Assembly: GCA_009760855.2 (NCBI GenBank)
Contig: WPIO01000035.1
Coordinates: 1,334,501-1,398,500 of the forward strand
Source of the DNA: Cristatella mucedo
Lineage: Eukaryota > Bryozoa > Phylactolaemata > Cristatellidae
Length of the DNA: 64,000 nucleotides
Direction of reading: 5' to 3'
The notes beneath the pieces are model-generated. The model ran no database searches. It was not told the origin of the DNA and saw only the letters and a program-made list of their open reading frames with translations. The translations under genes were made by a program, and so were the position numbers. Below, in pieces: positions 51,201 to 59,598 of the stretch (positions within the stretch are counted from its first letter, which is position 1; each line of letters starts with the position of its first letter).

Positions 51201-54116
51201 ACAGCAGAAGTTTTTAATGCTTCTCTGGAAAAGGGGCAAAGTACTTCAGTTCTGCCATCAACAGACAGATACTTAAAAACCCAGCTTAGATTCAGAGGCC
51301 ATAGAAAACTATAGCCCAGTTTCTCATTTATCTTTTGTCAAAATTATTGAAAAGATTGTCGCATTGTCGCTAAGCAGCTAGAGGTACACTCAGAAAAGTA
51401 AATTTTCAGAACAATTTCAGTGCCCGTTCAAACTAAATCACTCAACTAAAACTGCTCTCATCCGTGTAACCAATTGCATCATATGCAGCAACGAGGACGG
51501 GAATGTCAGTGTCCTGTTGCTGTTAGACCCATCAGCTGCTTTCGAATCTATTTCGATTGTATATCTATTTATAGAAATATCATACTTAAACTATTGAGAC
51601 AGCGATCGGTCTGGCAGACTTGGCACTAGCGGGGTTCAAATCCAAATCTTCCACTCTCGTTCAGTCCATGTCGTGTGAGGATCAGGTCTCATTCACCCCA
51701 GTCACCTGTTGAGTCCCACCAAGGTCCATCGTCGGTCATTTTCTGTTTTCCATTTATAATCAATCTTTGAGAAAAGTGATTCAGGCCCATGGAATCTGCT
51801 ATCGCGTTTATGCAGAGGATACTTAGCTGTTTGTCATTTAAACCGTTTGAATGTGCTGCAGCGACTGATAAACTGAATGATTGCCTTGCAGTTATTCTAT
51901 CCTGGATGTCGGCAGATTTCCTTAAACTTAACGACAATAAAACGTAAACGCAGACGGCACAACGTAGGTCACTCCTAGCATGTGGAAAAAGTAGAATAAT
52001 TTGCTCTTCTAACAGATTATGAACTGTCACAGTGTGCCCGAAATTGGCGTATCGTCTTTGACAGCTGCCTAAATTTTGAAAGTTTCCTTGAGAACATACC
52101 GATTCCGCTAGCCACCAGGTCCGATCTTTATTCGATCCTCTTAGATTATGGATAGTATACCATAGTGACGTCATGCCAAATATTTGTGGCATGCCAAATA
52201 CTTAAGTAGCTCCCCAACCCTGTTTTTGAAAGTTTATTGCAATTCCACTTTGCCGGGCTACCGAAAAAAGCCATTAGACAACGTGCAGGTGACGAATATG
52301 GCTGCATGGCTGCTTAAAAAGTCTTAAAGGAATGACCATGCGTCTTGATTGCTGAAGGAACTTTGATGGCTTCCTGTTGATCAACTGATACTGAGAAAAT
52401 TTCTTACGCTGGCCCAGAACTCCTGCTATGGCTTAGGTCCTTCGTATATAGCTTAACTGCATGCCTTCGAGTCTTCTATGGACGATAATTTAGCTGCTAG
52501 ATTTCCCCGCTTATAAACCTGTGACTACAGAAGCTTTTGATCTGTATATCCTGGATTGTGGAACTCACCTCCCAAATTTGTAGGCAACGACATCAACCCC
52601 TCTACTGCAGATTATGGTAAATCCTTTTCAGCCATCCTGAGCTGCTACTTTTTTATAATCACTGTCTTTCTGGCTCTGCTATGCGTCTCAATTTAACTTT
52701 CTTCTTTGAGATTTTGTCTGTTGATACCGATGCGTACAGAAAGCCACTTAGATTTGAGTGCGATGTAAAAATTCTCCTGTTGAACAACCAGATAGCCTTC
52801 ACTGCTTTGTGGAGCTAAAAATGGAGATACAATAAATTATAAAAATATTTACAAGGTTCCAGCAATGGACGTGAGGAAATGGTCGGTTTTCAGCTTCTGT
52901 ATAAGTGACTTCAAGCCAGGAGATGTCATAAAGTCAGTCGGGAGCGCGTCGTATGGTTTTGGAGAAATCCAACCAAAGGCACGTTTACAAAGGGTTTTAG
53001 GTTGGTTTGAGATGCAAATAAACGCCTCGAGTCAGAAGAGAAGTTGGTGCGAGGCGCGATTATTTTAGCGAGCTATCATTTAAATTTTTTGATTTATATT
53101 TTCAGTCCAGTTTCGCCTCAAATTGTTCGAGCTGAAGGTTACACTAAATGAGCATGTCCAGAGAAAGTCGCAAAGGCTCTGCATGATACACAGCTTATCC
53201 AGGCGCAACAGATGTTTAGGCAATTATTCGCTTTATTGAGAGATTTTGCTTATCCCTCAAACCTGATGTGTCAGCAAGCTTCTTAACCACTAGCAGATCG
53301 GTAGATCATTGGCTCTCATTTAAGCTTTGCTGAATGTATCTGAAAAATGACTCAAATGTCTTTAGTGATTAAATCATTTAATGGAAAAGGTCGGCTGCAG
53401 AAGTATCGCTTTACATGCCTTCTGATACGAATACTTTCAAGGATCTTGCCACGGAAATTGCTAGCTTGGCAGTCTTGACGCCTGATTTACCTCTTGCTAT
53501 AAGACCGATCGGCCGGTAAAATCACCGTGAAGTTAGGGAATGACATGACAGCTTTCAGCTCGTTCTTTAGCAACGAAAAACTGGATTTAATGCAGCCATG
53601 CAAAGAATTATTATACCAAGTCTCCAGAAAATTCTGCTTTATCATCATTTTAGAGCGGTTAAAATGGTATTTACGTTTACTGCCTTTGCATATTTTGTAG
53701 GATCTACATCTGATGCAATAAATGTTCACGTACACGCTGTGAATAGCGTGTACATCTTACTTGACCTCTTCGTGACGGCCATACCGATTCAAATTCTTCA
53801 CTTTTGGATTCCCCTGTTATTCGGCATAACCTATTTGGTATTTTCTGTGGCTTACGGATTGCTCGGAGGTACTGACGGAGATGGTAATCATTACATTTAT
53901 TCAGTTCTAAACTGGAACACAGGTCCAGCCACGGCATGCATTTATGCTGCTATAGCTTTGGCTGCAATCGTGATTGTGCACAGCGCACTTTTCGGACTGT
54001 CGAAGCTGCGGAGTTTTGTTGCCCGTCGATGCGAAGCCAAACCAATAGGAAGCGTGCAGTCGCTAGCTGGCTCCCGGGCTAGCGGAATAAGTGAAAGAGA
54101 AGATACGAAGATATGA
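38989..54116 (+). CDS. Rolling-stone-like multi-pass membrane protein (4 exons seen)
   Basis: Exons 38989-39238, 39305-39394, 45770-45886 and 53701-54116 join in phase 1 at each junction, giving 290 residues plus TGA. Rolling-stone (Drosophila rost) proteins are plasma-membrane proteins with several transmembrane helices; the fly one acts in myoblast fusion. Seen here: TM helices in YRTIVALYVSTWIVSSAVTS and WLIYLTHWALITITLNSVV; then WWLKASWFIYSVSSPVAVVV with TILYW; then the family signature INVHVHAVNSVYILLDLF, LHFWIPLLFGITYLVFSVAY, GGTDGDGN and a final helix AIALAAIVIVHSALF with a basic tail. The usual family length (about 280-300 residues) is reached. An N-terminal exon may be at 28,933. The final 7.8-kb intron contains LINEs. 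Confidence 0.85.
39305..39394 (+). CDS. Rolling-stone-like exon (90 nt, phase 1-1)
   Basis: Acceptor GGCTTCCAGTAG, donor GTAAAT. It encodes IIKAVLLAVSDMNRREAVNN and then PDVVLLLLQ, a loop between helices. The family match is weak, so acceptance rests on phase and on the short 66-bp intron before it. Confidence 0.6.
39600..40640. other. Rolling-stone-like intron, no feature
   Basis: AT-rich, no repeat family recognised; a small ATAC/ATGC-rich patch occurs at about 40,520-40,550. Confidence 0.5.
40652..40803 (+). CDS. Candidate alternative terminal exon of the Rolling-stone-like gene
   Basis: The excellent acceptor TTGTTCTTAATTTATGTGCAG is followed by a phase 1-compatible frame, EVQACSENCNLHPLINQEPS ... 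LIMASYRGF-like end, then TAG at 40,801. Splicing from the donor at 39,394 would give a truncated protein. No homology is seen, so chance is a real alternative. Confidence 0.25.
41026..41709. mobile_element. MITE-like element with 60-bp inverted repeats made of 15-bp units
   Basis: 41,026-41,090 and 41,645-41,709 are inverted copies; the inner 20 bp CTGTACCAACCGGCCTATAC is perfect. The left end shows three 15-bp units of the form GAC(T/A)A(T/C)TGAACCTAY. The 550-bp interior is AT-rich without coding capacity. It lies in the Rolling-stone-like intron. Confidence 0.8.
41991..42480 (+). repeat. 152-bp tandem duplication, second copy split by a SINE
   Basis: Unit 1 (41,991-42,142) begins AGGCTTTACTGATAGAGCCA. 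Unit 2 begins at 42,143 with AGGCTGTACTGGTAGAGCCA, stops near 42,207, and resumes at about 42,392 (GCTTTAAAATTTCTGGTCCAG), where unit 1 has GCTTTAAATTTCTGTTCCAG. Confidence 0.8.
42240..42388 (-). mobile_element. tRNA-derived SINE, group S2
   Basis: The minus strand reads CCGTGATGGCACACTAGGGA at the head, GTTGTGGGCTCTAATCC as B-box, then a body with TTGCCCCTGAAAGCGGTGGT and GATAGCCATAAAGGCTCTTC. The copy at 55.26 kb has the same order. Confidence 0.75.
42490..43730. other. Intron, no gene
   Basis: No coding or repeat feature resolved, apart from 42,690-42,850, which resembles 1,820-1,985 (ACAAGTTT/GCTTCAC..ACCTC..TACCAAGGTTC..A.AAGTTTGG, then TGCAGATATGTTGCTTC). That is another dispersed repeat, of unknown class. 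Confidence 0.5.
43735..44190. mobile_element. LINE family A remnants (tail + strand, decayed body - strand)
   Basis: 43,735-43,803 is a + strand family A tail (GTGAAGCGCATAGGAAGAGA ... GAGGGCACTCTATCAAGTGC, ATT repeats). From 43,850 the sequence resembles the minus-strand 3'-coding region of family A (GGCGATGCCTGACCTGATTGG, GAGCGACAAAAACCTCAAAG) with many changes. Confidence 0.55.
45175..45245 (+). mobile_element. LINE family A 3' tail
   Basis: TTGCAGCAAATGTAAAGCGC then AGAGATTGAGTTCTCTTAAGG and TGCTTGATAAAGTGCC match the family A tail. Confidence 0.75.
45770..45886 (+). CDS. Rolling-stone-like exon with TM3
   Basis: Acceptor TTTTGATTGTAG, donor GTAAGA, phase 1-1, 117 nt. It encodes WWLKASWFIYSVSSPVAVVV then TILYWSIIN, matching the family's conserved K-x-x-W-x-x-Y and iYW motifs. 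Confidence 0.85.
46226..46735 (+). mobile_element. LINE family A 3' part, + strand
   Basis: The + strand holds the C-terminal coding part (KAWNSLPTCVT-like, then DLSTFKKNLKTHLFMTTFSG), a 3'-UTR with CATGCTGCCACTAACCACAT, and the tail AAAGCGCCTAGAAAGAGATT then ATTATT repeats. It is the mirror image of the 48.5-kb copy. Confidence 0.85.
47040..47120 (+). mobile_element. tRNA-derived SINE fragment
   Basis: CCCGGTGGTAAGGTTCTCGA resembles an A-box and GTCACGGGTTTGAATCC a B-box, 35 bp apart. Confidence 0.5.
47820..48466 (+). mobile_element. LINE endonuclease-domain fragment (decayed)
   Basis: The + strand reads CRLLNFRSLKIMGLLICDQA then EKLDSFLLTET, the start of an apurinic-like endonuclease of an L2/CR1-type LINE (N.RS...K...I..LI.E..LD...LTETW). 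The Trp of TETW is TGA here, and further stops follow. The right end is cut by the family A insertion at 48,467. Confidence 0.65.
48467..50200 (-). mobile_element. LINE family A, best-preserved copy (RT domain)
   Basis: Minus strand, 5' to 3': RT start NYRPVSLLPFLSKTLERVAA, QSGFRANHSTESALLRVYND, LLVLLDLSAAFDTIDHKVLL (first catalytic Asp), GVPQGSVLGPVLFTVYTLPL, FHFYADDT (catalytic YADD), then the post-RT region QNSAARLVCRERRSCHITPL and AWNSLPTCIRTSPDLTTFKR. The frame is continuous from about 50,090 to 48,706 except for one TAG at 49,552-49,554. The 3' end has the family hairpin tail and (ATT)n. It is 5' truncated: no endonuclease domain in this orientation. Confidence 0.93.
50644..50837 (+). 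CDS. Candidate exon of unknown protein
   Basis: The acceptor TGTGCTTTCTCCTTCCAG is strong and the end is GAAG|GTTAGC. The frame gives VRNCLTGFEKYPCSRIEDAY, then YLFTKMLNFERRIERRLRKS and a Pro/Leu end. Entry phase 2 and exit phase 1 do not fit between the Rolling-stone exons. If real, it belongs to another transcript or to an old insertion. Confidence 0.28.
51180..52840 (+). mobile_element. LINE family B, decayed copy with RT region
   Basis: Pieces in several frames, in order: FNASLEKGQ; an RT start like SFSFIFCQNY..KIVAKQLEVH; ICSNEDGNVSVLLLLDPSAAF; VIQAHGICYRVYAEDT (YADD changed to YAED); then LSWMSADFLKLNDNKT, a post-RT region and the family B tail at 52,715-52,830. Many stops and frameshifts; it cannot encode an active enzyme. 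Confidence 0.8.
51590..51755 (+). mobile_element. Possible SINE insertion in the LINE B RT region
   Basis: GCGGGGTTCAAATCCAAATC looks like a B-box. The segment breaks the RT reading between the first catalytic-Asp region and the YADD-like region, where family B should be continuous. Identity of the insert is uncertain. Confidence 0.35.
52860..53070 (-). mobile_element. Divergent LINE 3'-coding fragment
   Basis: The + strand order AAGTCAGTCGGGAGCGCGTC, CAAAGGCACGTTTACAAAGG, CAGAAGAGAAGTTGG parallels the minus-strand family A segment at 48,785-48,910 (GGTCGGGAGGGAGTTCC, GCACGGTCTCCAAAGG, CGAAAAGCGAGTGG), but is far more diverged. Confidence 0.45.
53701..54116 (+). CDS. Rolling-stone-like terminal exon
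   Basis: Acceptor CTTTGCATATTTTGTAG, phase 1, stop TGA at 54,114. It carries the N-V-H-V-H-A-V-N-S and L-L-D-L-F motifs, H-F-W-I-P, G-G-T-D and a last helix. The tail of about 40 residues is Ser/Arg/Glu-rich. Confidence 0.93.
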
Positions 54117-54183
54117 GGGAAAGCACGACAACGGAAAGACATGCTTGATTGGACGTTTGTATTTTAAATGATTGCAGGTTGAT

Positions 54184-54189
54184 AATAAA
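54184..54189 (+). terminator. Polyadenylation signal AATAAA of the Rolling-stone-like gene
   Basis: AATAAA lies 68 bp after the stop at 54,116, at a spacing usual for a short 3'-UTR. Confidence 0.7.
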
Positions 54190-54546
54190 GGAATTGACGT
54201 GATACTTAAGCAGAGCGCAAGCTAATGCCAGGCAATTGCTAGCGAAGAGGACGTTTTCTCTACGGGTTCGTCGGAGCATAGTTATTGAAGCAGATGGCAT
54301 TCTATGTGCTGTAACATTGATTAATCCATTCATAGCTTGTCCATTACAAGGCGATCTGACCGGCTACGGGAATGTACTACGAGATAGGTACAACATTACC
54401 TGGTTCAGAAGAAACTACAGCAAGAGCTGCCTATTTACAGCATACGTCGTTTTTTTTTCTCGAAATTTATAACCTATTTAAAGTCCCAAACAAATTTTAA
54501 TCAATAATAAGGATATTAATGCGGCAGCTGGCAGCGCATGGGAATG

Positions 54547-54843
54547 CTAGACTATTAATTTAAGCACTGTGATATAGATAGAATTGGGAACATTCAAACT
54601 TTGGAAAAATTGCTTGGATATTGGATACGCAAACCTGAAGTGGCTAGGGGCCTCGAGTGCAGACGAAAGCTTTTGCTCAAGCTGTTTCGTGTCTGAAAGC
54701 TTGCAGCAACTGGTCCACAGAAATTTCGAAATTATCACTGCTTTATCTTCAATTGTCGTCGTAGCTTGAGCACGCGCACGCAAGTAAAGGCTAATAAATA
54801 CCTCAAGCGGTTCTGGCGTTTTTCCTTTAGTCACACTTGACAT
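54547..54843 (-). CDS. Unrecognised 98-codon open frame
   Basis: It starts with ATG at 54,843 (MSSVTKGKTPEPLEVFISLY), then KLSDTKQLEQKLSSALEAP, helical and charged, with TAA after LKLIV. An internal GAG|GTATTT could be a donor. No family is recognised; it may be a small gene or chance. Confidence 0.25.
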   Translation of the reverse strand: MSSVTKGKTPEPLEVFISLYLRARAQATTTIEDKAVIISKFLWTSCCKLSDTKQLEQKLSSALEAPSHFRFAYPISKQFFQSLNVPNSIYITVLKLIV

Positions 54844-55254
54844 GATATTTTAAAAATGTCTTAAAAATGACAAGGCCGAGTAAAATAAGGATTTTTTATA
54901 GTCGTAAGGAGCAAAGCACGGTATTGCGTACACCCGTCCTGCCGATTCTTCATTGGAAATCAGAATCCCCTAACGTGACTCAATCCGAAGGCTCACCTGT
55001 CATGAGAAGAGGTAGCTGTAGTAATTCTTGTCTAATGAACGACTGAAAGTGTATCACAGTATCATTAAACTTCTTAAAAAAAAGAACCCCTTCAAAGCGA
55101 GCTGCTTTCAATAACATTCCAGTTTGCATGTTAACATCTCGCACAGTTACATGGTTCAGTCAATATGTTGTTTAAAATCGACAGCTTGCTTATGCTATCG
55201 AAAATAAAATAAATCAAAGTTCCAGGGTATGCTACATATTCGCTGATGTATCAG

Positions 55255-55410
55255 CCCCATTTTTATGGCGGCAGAAGAGCCTTAACAGCTATCGCCACCG
55301 CTCGCAGCTGGCAATAAAAATGATCATCCAGTGCAGGATTCGAGCCCACGACCTCGGTCGTGAAGAGCGAGCACCCTACCTCCTGTGCTATCACGCATAA
55401 GCGTCGTGAT
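55255..55410 (-). mobile_element. tRNA-derived SINE, group S2
   Basis: The minus strand reads CGTGATAGCACAGGAGGTAG at the head, GAGGTCGTGGGCTCGAATCC as B-box, then a body with TTGCCAGCTGCGAGCGGTGG and GATAGCTGTTAAGGCTCTTC. Head and body match the copy at 42.24 kb. Confidence 0.8.
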
Positions 55411-55799
55411 GTACAAGCGGAGGGAGTGCAAGAATCCATCTACGTTGCCAGCCATAAATAGTTTGTAGACTGGTCTGGGCTAGCATCTGCTATGAATAAA
55501 GCGCTTGGTACCGGTGACAGTGACTTTTCGGTCATTCATGATACCCAGCATGACGACTGGTTTTCTCGAAATTGTTAAAAGCATGCGTTCTCCACAGTTT
55601 GTGAGCGTTTGATCAAAGTTTGAATGATGGCTTCAAACTAATGAAGAGGAATTAACGGTTAAAGTATTGTCGATTCACTTGCACAATGCCTGCTATCGTG
55701 TCAATGAAAGGAAATTTAGGGAAATTAAATTCTATTTACACAGTGAGATTCACAGCCGCAGCAAGTTGAGCACTGTTTCCTGAAACATTTTTTGGATCA

Positions 55800-56830
55800 A
55801 TTGGAATCCTCTCATTGTATGACAATGACATGCTGCAGGTCCTGAATGTCGGAAAACTGGCACAAACCTGCAAATTTGATCCTGGATGGTGGAAAACTTT
55901 TTGAAACTAATCGACGATAAAACACAAATGTTCCTCATATGACACCCTAAGCGTGTGGCTGGATTAAAACGCTTTGCTCTTCAAGTAGGTGATGCTGTAG
56001 TGCGACCATTACCACGTGCTCTAAATTTAGGAGTCGTTTTCGACAGCTGCCTAAATTTTAAAAGCTTCATTCATAAGACTGATTTTGCAGCTAGCCATCA
56101 CGTCCGATTCCTATTCAAGATCAGGAGCTGTCTTCCACAGTGGCTTGCAAAAAAATTTAACTAGCTCCTTAGTTCTGTCTCGCATTAATTATTCTAATTC
56201 CCTTGTAGCTGGGCTACCAAAGAAAGCAACTAGGCCACTGCAGCTGGCTATGATTATGGCTGCAAGACTTGTCTTCAAGTCTCAGAGGTTTGAGCACGGT
56301 TCTCCTTTGCTAAAAGAGCTAGGATGGATGCCTGTTGACTAACGGATACAGAGCACAGTTCTTACACTGATCCACAAGGCCCGCCACGGTTTGGCTCCTT
56401 TGTACCTAGCTGAACTGCTACACCAGTTTCAGCATCCTCGTGCCCTCAGGTCCTGTATGGAGAATAAATTAGCTGTTCTATTACTCCGCTTAAAGACCGT
56501 TGGCGACAGAAGCTGTCGCTCTGCAAGTCGTAGACTGTGGAACTCGCTTCCACAATCCTTACGCAACGACAACTACTCTCCTGATGCCGACTATGGCTCA
56601 TCCTTTCCAGCGGTCCTGAGCTGCTATTTCCATGCTACTCACTACCTCAACTGCTCTCCTGACTCTGCTATGCTTCCTACTTTCTCTTTGTTTCGTGAGA
56701 CGAAGTCTGTTGGCCACCAAATGCGAACCAAAAGCCGCTTAGGCTGTGAGTGCGCTATACAACACTCTCCTGCGTAACACCCATATAGTCTTTGTGGATT
56801 GTAGAATTACAGACGGAGATTCATTCATCC
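55800..56830 (+). mobile_element. LINE family B copy, post-RT part
   Basis: After a decayed start (AATCGACGATAAAACACAAATG, the L-I-D-D-K-T-Q region), two frames give RINYSNSLVAGLPKKATRPL and LVFKSQRFEHGSPLLKELGW; then APLYLAELLHQFQHPRALRS and RLWNSLPQSLRNDNYSPDAD, and the standard family B tail at 56,700-56,825. It is the least damaged B copy after the one at 15.3 kb. Confidence 0.9.
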
Positions 56831-57329
56831 AGGTCTTACCTGGAGACGGTAACAAATGTCTACGAAAATAGCAAAAACAACAAATAGTGTGCTCGAACTT
56901 TAAAAGATGAACAACCAGAGGTTGATAAAAAGACTGATAATTCGGCACCATTTTAGTGCTATAGATCAAAAAGTCTTTCTCTTCTCGAGAGCCTCTCATC
57001 TAGCCCGAGCATCACTGGTAAAACACTGACGCAAAGCTGTAGCCATGCTTTGATCCCTCCCAGCCCTCTAACACGTCAAATTCTCGCAGCTTCATTCTTG
57101 CACGAATTGCTAAAATCACCTCACTGCTCGCAGAAAACTTTCTCAAGTTGAAAATTTAAATATACTAAAAATGTACTATACAATCAGCTTAGTATTTATA
57201 GACAAACCAAGAGTGAATCAGAAATTGAAAGCTTAGCACTCAAAATTAGCTTTGTCAGCATTTCTTCCGTAGCATTTTCAAGAAATCTAGGTTCCTGTTC
57301 CAAAATCACTTTTCATTAGACGACCACAG

Positions 57330-58085
57330 CAGCCCCACAGTCAAATATAGCTACTTAATGCTTCACAACATTGCTAAAATTTGAGCCTGCATAGACCGAG
57401 ATACGACGGACATATTGGTTCATTCAGTCTCAACTTTGCAACTGATTGCTTTCTGGTCTACACGCCTTTGCAATCAGGCGCTTATGGTTGGTGCACCACT
57501 TTGCGGCGAGGTTTTCTGACGGGAGCATCGCAGAAGCCACATAAAATCGCTACTTGCCAACCTGAACTGGGTCTCAATCAAGCAGCATATCGATATCAAG
57601 GTTCTGTTACTCAACGTTTGGTCCTTTTATTGTCTCGTTCTAGCCTAACGATCAGAACTACTTCCAAACGAGACAACGTGCCATGTGCTTTTACTCAAAT
57701 AATCTAGCTCAACCTCAAACTAAGTCCAATCATTTGGAGACGGCATCTTTTGTTTGCATGCTTTCAAAATCTGTAACTCACTCCGGACTGACCTCATGAC
57801 ATCATCTGAAATGACGAAATGAATAAAAGGTAAAGCGCACCTGCATCTAAAAAGGAATTTGCTCGGTCCTTGCTATTTTGGTATTTGCGTCGCCATGTGG
57901 GCTATCAATGTGCATGTTATCACTAACCATATTTACATGATAAAAATGTAAATGCTACCTCTAACCACATTGTGCTTGAAGACAATGCATGGTACACTTA
58001 ACCATTTGTACATGCTTCTTTTAAAGCAAATGTAAAGTGCCTCAAAAGAGTTCCTGGGGTGCTATATAAATAAATTATTATTATT
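57330..58085 (+). mobile_element. LINE family A copy, + strand, with tail
   Basis: It starts with HNIAKI.ACIDRDTTD-like coding, then a frameshifted post-RT region (GAYGWCTTLRRGF corresponds to a shifted LRLVQNSAAR). It continues to AAATGTAAAGTGCCTCAAAA and a tail of ATT repeats that is itself duplicated (AGGATCAAATAAATAAATTATT). Confidence 0.75.
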
Positions 58086-58129
58086 AGGATCAAATAAATA
58101 AATTATTATTATTATTAGGATCACTGACA

Positions 58130-59510
58130 CATTTAAACCATTAGGTAACATTAAAAATCGTTCTTTGAGCCAGCCTTTGATATTCCTTACGCTGTCGAAT
58201 ATTGTATACAAAGTTGATATTTGTTATGATTCAGGAATAATAAATATCCTTGAACTCTGTCACCATCTGCATAATTTAGTATAATACATTTATATATAGA
58301 AGCAGGTCAAAAGAAGTTTAGCAGTAGCTAAAACTGACTTAAGTATGCAGGCTATAGCCCAACAAGAAAGTAATCCATGTTGCCTATCTATCACTAGTAA
58401 GTAGGAAACGCATCACGTGATCACATTTGGCTCAATTAAACTCCTCATTGAACCTTGTAAAAGTCGGATTGGCAAACGCACCGCAAGGGAAATCATTCTC
58501 AAGTCAAGTTATATATCATTTGAATAAAAATAAAAAAGATTAAGCAAAGCAGAAGCATCAGGGTAAGATACTTAAATCCATACTAACTCAAATCCATAAT
58601 TCAGAAAACCTTTAATAATCTCTATAAGCAGCTATAAGAGAAGCCAGATTACAGATGACATGCATTATACGCCGTTAGCAATTTGTTGGGATCACTTCGA
58701 AAACACTGGCTAAATAATTTCAACGATCCTTTGGCATAGATATTCCCTATTAGCAGGGATTTTAGCGATTATGGAGTAGGTTCCATAATCTGTAGTCTTA
58801 AATTATTTCCGAGTTTAGTTGGAAAAACTCACATTGATAAGATTTTTAACGGCCTCTTTTTAACAACTGGGTATGACCTAATTTTCTTACACATATTCGA
58901 AACCGTAGAGAACAAAGGACACATAAATGCTGTCGGGCTACAGGAAATATATGTAGCAATTCTAGCGATGGTGAGAATTAAGAACAACTTAAGGGTGCAG
59001 GCGGCGAGACACGTTTTTCGTCGAGCCGAAAAAGATCCCGAAACCTCTATTTGTCCTCAGCCAAGCTCTACCGATTGAAATATTATGACTATTCTTCCGA
59101 GGCAGCATAAGCAGGGTATACTAAGCATAAGCATAAGCAAGGTATACGATATACTAAGTGCCTGGGTGTGATTTCAAATGCAAGACGCTGCCACCAAAGA
59201 CAGTGTCAAAGGCTCGACGGTTTTCGCAGGTCAACACAGGAGGGAAATGTAGTAAATGCTTGATCTATAATAGGACTTGAGTAGAGAAGCATAGAGTATG
59301 ATCTTTCGCTTGACTTTTCTAATTTTATAAAAGAGTGCCGTTTATTGGAAAGCCTGCAGGATTAAGCTGGTATGTGAATCGAATTGAACGTATGCTCTCG
59401 TTGCGTGCGTAGCGCTATTAATTGTTTGCCTTTGCGTTCCAGAAGCCATCTAATTTAGTGTCATTAGGAGAAGTAGACAGCATGAAGCTCGAAAAGCGGA
59501 GTAGAAGTAA
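58130..59510. other. AT-rich intergenic DNA, nothing assigned
   Basis: No coding, tRNA-like or repeat-family signal seen. A small AAGCATAAGC/GGTATAC repeat is at 59,108-59,155. Confidence 0.5.
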
Positions 59511-59537
59511 AAGCAGTTTAATGCAAGCTACAATAGG

Positions 59538-59598
59538 ATGAGCAAGAGGAAGATGATCAGTCCATTTTGGGCCTGCCTATCCACCGTATGGCTCACCG
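59538..59598 (+). CDS. Signal-peptide exon
   Basis: 20 codons plus one base. The in-frame upstream stop is TAA at 59,508. A second in-frame ATG at 59,553 would shorten the n-region and leave a weaker signal, so 59,538 is preferred. Donor GTGAGT is consensus. Confidence 0.5.

Noticed and set aside
57381-57707. 108-codon + strand frame
   Set aside because: A shifted reading of the LINE family A post-RT region, not an independent gene.
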